DNA of 8,668 nucleotides, from the NCBI GenBank assembly GCA_051646185.1, contig JBOFCS010000084.1, forward strand, positions 1 through 8,668, written 5' to 3'. The stretch's first letter is position 1; each line of letters starts with the position of its first letter. Origin of the DNA: JBOFCS01 sp051646185 (GTDB taxonomy: Bacteria > Actinomycetota > Actinomycetes > Mycobacteriales > Mycobacteriaceae). Shown piece after piece: positions 7,320 through 8,668 of the stretch. The notes under the pieces are model-generated. The model searched no databases. It saw only the letters and a program-made list of their open reading frames with translations, and was not told where the DNA came from. Both the position numbers and the translations under genes were made by a program.

Positions 7320-7754
7320 ATGACCGAATGTGCTGGAGACCCACGACAATGGGTCCGAGATTATTCGCGGCGAATTGAGGAAATTGCTCGCCGCGCTTCA
7401 GTTGCTCAGGAGGCTGTGAAGTCTGCTCGTGGTAAGGCAGTAAGTGGCAATGGTGCTATCACCGTAGAAGTTGGTTCCGGTGGGCGAGTTGAAGTTCTTG
7501 ATATTAAGGACTCAGCTTTAAGACTTAAAGGAAGTCGACTTTCGGAGTTGATTCGAGCAACAATACTCGATGCGCAACGCGATGCTGCTAAGCAGATTCA
7601 ACTTTCTGTTCGTGAAATAACTGGTGATACAGCAGCTTTGGAATATATAAAGGGATTTATGGATGTCAGCGAGGACGTCGAGGGGTCGACTTCGCTAACA
7701 GAATTATCCGATGATGATGATGATTTTAGATTCCGAAAAGGACTCTTGAGATGA
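7320..7754 (+). CDS. YbaB/EbfC-family protein, probable ESX-associated (EspL-like)
   Basis: The 144-residue product shows the YbaB/EbfC layout: a long charged N-terminal helix (about 8-43), a beta region with the typical ITVEVGSGGRVEVLDI pattern (47-62), and a second helix (about 72-100). The C-terminal tail (101-144) is acidic, with five consecutive Asp (131-135) and a basic end FRFRKGLLR. Generic YbaB binds DNA, but actinobacterial members encoded next to ESX substrates, such as EspL of mycobacteria, are thought to act as partners or chaperones of secreted proteins. The neighbours here support that reading: its stop overlaps the next start by 4 nt (ATGA, 7751-7754), and the following two genes are EspC-like and WXG-like. 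No signal peptide or membrane segment is visible, so it is probably cytosolic. Fold assignment is fairly sure; the chaperone role is inferred. Confidence 0.8.
   Translation: MTECAGDPRQWVRDYSRRIEEIARRASVAQEAVKSARGKAVSGNGAITVEVGSGGRVEVLDIKDSALRLKGSRLSELIRATILDAQRDAAKQIQLSVREITGDTAALEYIKGFMDVSEDVEGSTSLTELSDDDDDFRFRKGLLR
7710..7724 (+). repeat. (GAT)5 triplet repeat encoding five Asp
   Basis: Five perfect GAT codons in a row encode Asp 131-135 of the YbaB-like protein. Slippage would change the number of Asp without shifting the frame. Confidence 0.9.
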
Positions 7755-8086
7755 GCGAAGGAGATCTTCAGTTTGATCCGGATGTAGTGCAATCGGAGGC
7801 TAAAAAAATTATTTCTTGTGGTGATGATCTATGGAATCTTATTTCTTCCCAGGGTGAACCAAATTTAGGGATAAGCACCTTTGGCTTAGTTGGTCAAATT
7901 TTTACTGGTGCAGTTCGCACTGATATTTCTTTGGTTAAAGCCGGCATGCTGGCTGCTGGAAGAGCTGTATCCGAGATTGGCGAACTAGTTCTGGAAAATG
8001 CGCGAGTACTGACCCAAACGGAAGACTCGGTTCGTGAATCCTTTCAGCGTATTGGTGATGCTTTGGGAGGAAATCCTCATGGGTGA
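7751..8086 (+). CDS. EspC-like small helical protein, ESX (type VII) secretion-associated
   Basis: The 111-residue product resembles the EspC/DUF2580 group of ESX-1 secretion-associated proteins: an N-terminal LQFDPDVVQSEAKKI (6-20), a central turn region with STFG (42-45), and a second long helix containing LVKAGMLAAGRAVSEIGELVLENARVLTQTEDSVRESFQRIGDAL in approximate positions 61-105. It is compatible with a two-helix hairpin. There is no WXG motif and no signal peptide. It contains no tyrosine at all, so the YxxxD/E export motif that ends many such proteins is absent. AAAAGGA (7736-7742) lies 8 nt before ATG 7751, which overlaps the previous stop; its own stop overlaps the next start by 8 nt. 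This spacing points to translational coupling and probable complex formation with the neighbours. A cytosolic partner of the next protein is a likely role, but export itself is not excluded. Confidence 0.72.
   Translation: MSEGDLQFDPDVVQSEAKKIISCGDDLWNLISSQGEPNLGISTFGLVGQIFTGAVRTDISLVKAGMLAAGRAVSEIGELVLENARVLTQTEDSVRESFQRIGDALGGNPHG
8065..8070 (+). promoter_or_regulatory. Ribosome binding site of the WXG-like gene
   Basis: GGGAGG lies 8 nt before ATG 8079, inside the end of the EspC-like coding region. It establishes the start of the third gene even though that start overlaps the upstream stop. Confidence 0.8.
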
Positions 8087-8668
8087 TTGGTGTGAAGGTA
8101 TTCCGTTGGCTGAGGCGATACAAAAATCTGCAACTAATCCCAATCTTTCACACACAGCCACACTTTCGTTAGAAGCATTGAGTGCAGTCATGGACCCGCT
8201 TAATGCCCTTGCTAGTGCTGGTGTCGGCTGGTTAATAGAACATATTTCCTTTCTTAACGAGGGGCTTGATAACCTCTGTGGGGATAGTTCAGCCATCGAG
8301 TTGGAGGCTGATAAATGGCGGATTACAGTTTCTGATGGGATAACTCGTTGTCAAGATGATCTCAGAATTTCTCGTGAAATTATGGATGATTCCTGGGATG
8401 GGCTAGCTTCAGAGAGCTTTTCCTCCTCTCTAAAAGGAATGGAGGTGGTGCTGGAATCATTAAGTGTGGCAGCAACTTCGGTCAGCGGAGGACTGTATAT
8501 GGCAGGTGAACTGGTATCAATTGAGCGAGAAATAATCCGGGATTTAATTGCCGATTTTATTGGTGAGGTGCTTGTTGAAGTGCTTGTTGCCGCGGCATCA
8601 TCTTGGTTTACTTTTGGGGGTTCGGCCGCGGCAGCTGTTGCTTCAATTGTGGCCCGTGCATGTATGCT
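8079..8668 (+). CDS. WXG100-type protein, probable type VII secreted effector/toxin N-terminus (3' end outside window)
   Basis: The frame from ATG 8079 has no stop to the window end, giving 196 residues of an unfinished protein. The segment DPLNALASAGVGWLIEHISF (39-58) followed by LDNLCGDSSAIELEADKW (63-80) is the leader seen in many actinobacterial WXG-type effectors. A WXG motif occurs at W106-D-G108 in DDSWDGLASESF, with long helices on both sides. Y140-M-A-G-E144 fits the YxxxD/E type VII export motif and contains the only Tyr seen in this part. Residues about 152-195 are a hydrophobic/amphipathic Ala-rich stretch (DLIADFIGEVLVEVLV, then GGSAAAAVASIVARA). In this family a C-terminal toxin or enzyme domain usually follows; here it is beyond the window, so activity cannot be stated. 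The 8-nt overlap with the EspC-like gene suggests joint production. Family assignment is good; the toxin role is inferred. Confidence 0.75.
   Translation, partial: MGDWCEGIPLAEAIQKSATNPNLSHTATLSLEALSAVMDPLNALASAGVGWLIEHISFLNEGLDNLCGDSSAIELEADKWRITVSDGITRCQDDLRISREIMDDSWDGLASESFSSSLKGMEVVLESLSVAATSVSGGLYMAGELVSIEREIIRDLIADFIGEVLVEVLVAAASSWFTFGGSAAAAVASIVARACM
8568..8591 (+). repeat. 12-bp tandem repeat inside the WXG-like gene
   Basis: GTGCTTGTTGAA (8568-8579) is followed by GTGCTTGTTGCC (8580-8591), ten of twelve bases identical. It encodes VLVE-VLVA and probably arose by a short in-frame duplication within the hydrophobic helix. Confidence 0.7.

Noticed and set aside
7985..8296. 103-codon minus-strand frame across the EspC-like/WXG-like junction, considered as an antitoxin
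   Set aside because: It is antisense to two well-supported overlapping genes and its sequence shows no recognisable fold; immunity genes are expected downstream on the same strand.
1..8668. CRISPR arrays, tRNA/rRNA genes, insertion sequences
   Set aside because: No regularly spaced repeats, cloverleaf-like segments, transposase motifs or terminal inverted repeats were seen.

Overview
The window looks like chromosomal DNA from an actinobacterium. The gene order whiA - gap - pgk - tpiA - secG - ppc is a well-known actinobacterial arrangement, and the proteins read like those of Mycobacterium/Corynebacterium relatives, for example the Pgk segment DGFGVVHRKQASVYDVA and the SecG segment GGGLSTLFGGGVQSSLSGS. 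Base composition is low for such an organism: by eye roughly 45-50% G+C, with gap clearly richer and ppc locally very AT-rich. I would place it as a low-G+C member of the Mycobacteriales or a neighbouring order, but cannot name a genus.

Region 1 (1-675) is the 3' part of whiA, a DNA-binding regulator of sporulation/cell division; its 5' end lies outside the window. Region 2 (839-7183) is a central carbon block, all on the + strand. GapA, Pgk and TpiA carry out three consecutive or linked steps of lower glycolysis/gluconeogenesis. SecG, a small subunit of the SecYEG protein channel, follows, and then PEP carboxylase, which refills oxaloacetate. gap-pgk-tpiA are tightly spaced (48 and 30 nt) and probably one operon. 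secG (132 nt gap) and ppc (84 nt gap) may have extra promoters; ppc has no ribosome binding site and a -10-like TACTGT just upstream, suggesting a leaderless transcript.

Region 3 (7184-7319) is a 136-nt intergenic stretch with a T8/A6 run and roughly phased A-tracts. It separates the housekeeping block from region 4 and could hold a weak terminator, a promoter or a nucleoid-protein binding site.

Region 4 (7320-8668, running off the window) is a tightly overlapping three-gene module: a YbaB/EbfC-fold protein, an EspC-like (ESX secretion-associated) small helical protein, and the N-terminal 196 residues of a WXG100-type protein. This resembles the type VII (ESX) secretion effector cassettes of actinobacteria, in which a WXG-like leader is usually fused to a C-terminal toxin or enzyme domain. 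That C-terminal domain, and any immunity gene, lie beyond base 8668. This module is the accessory, most interesting part of the window; the rest is ordinary core genome.
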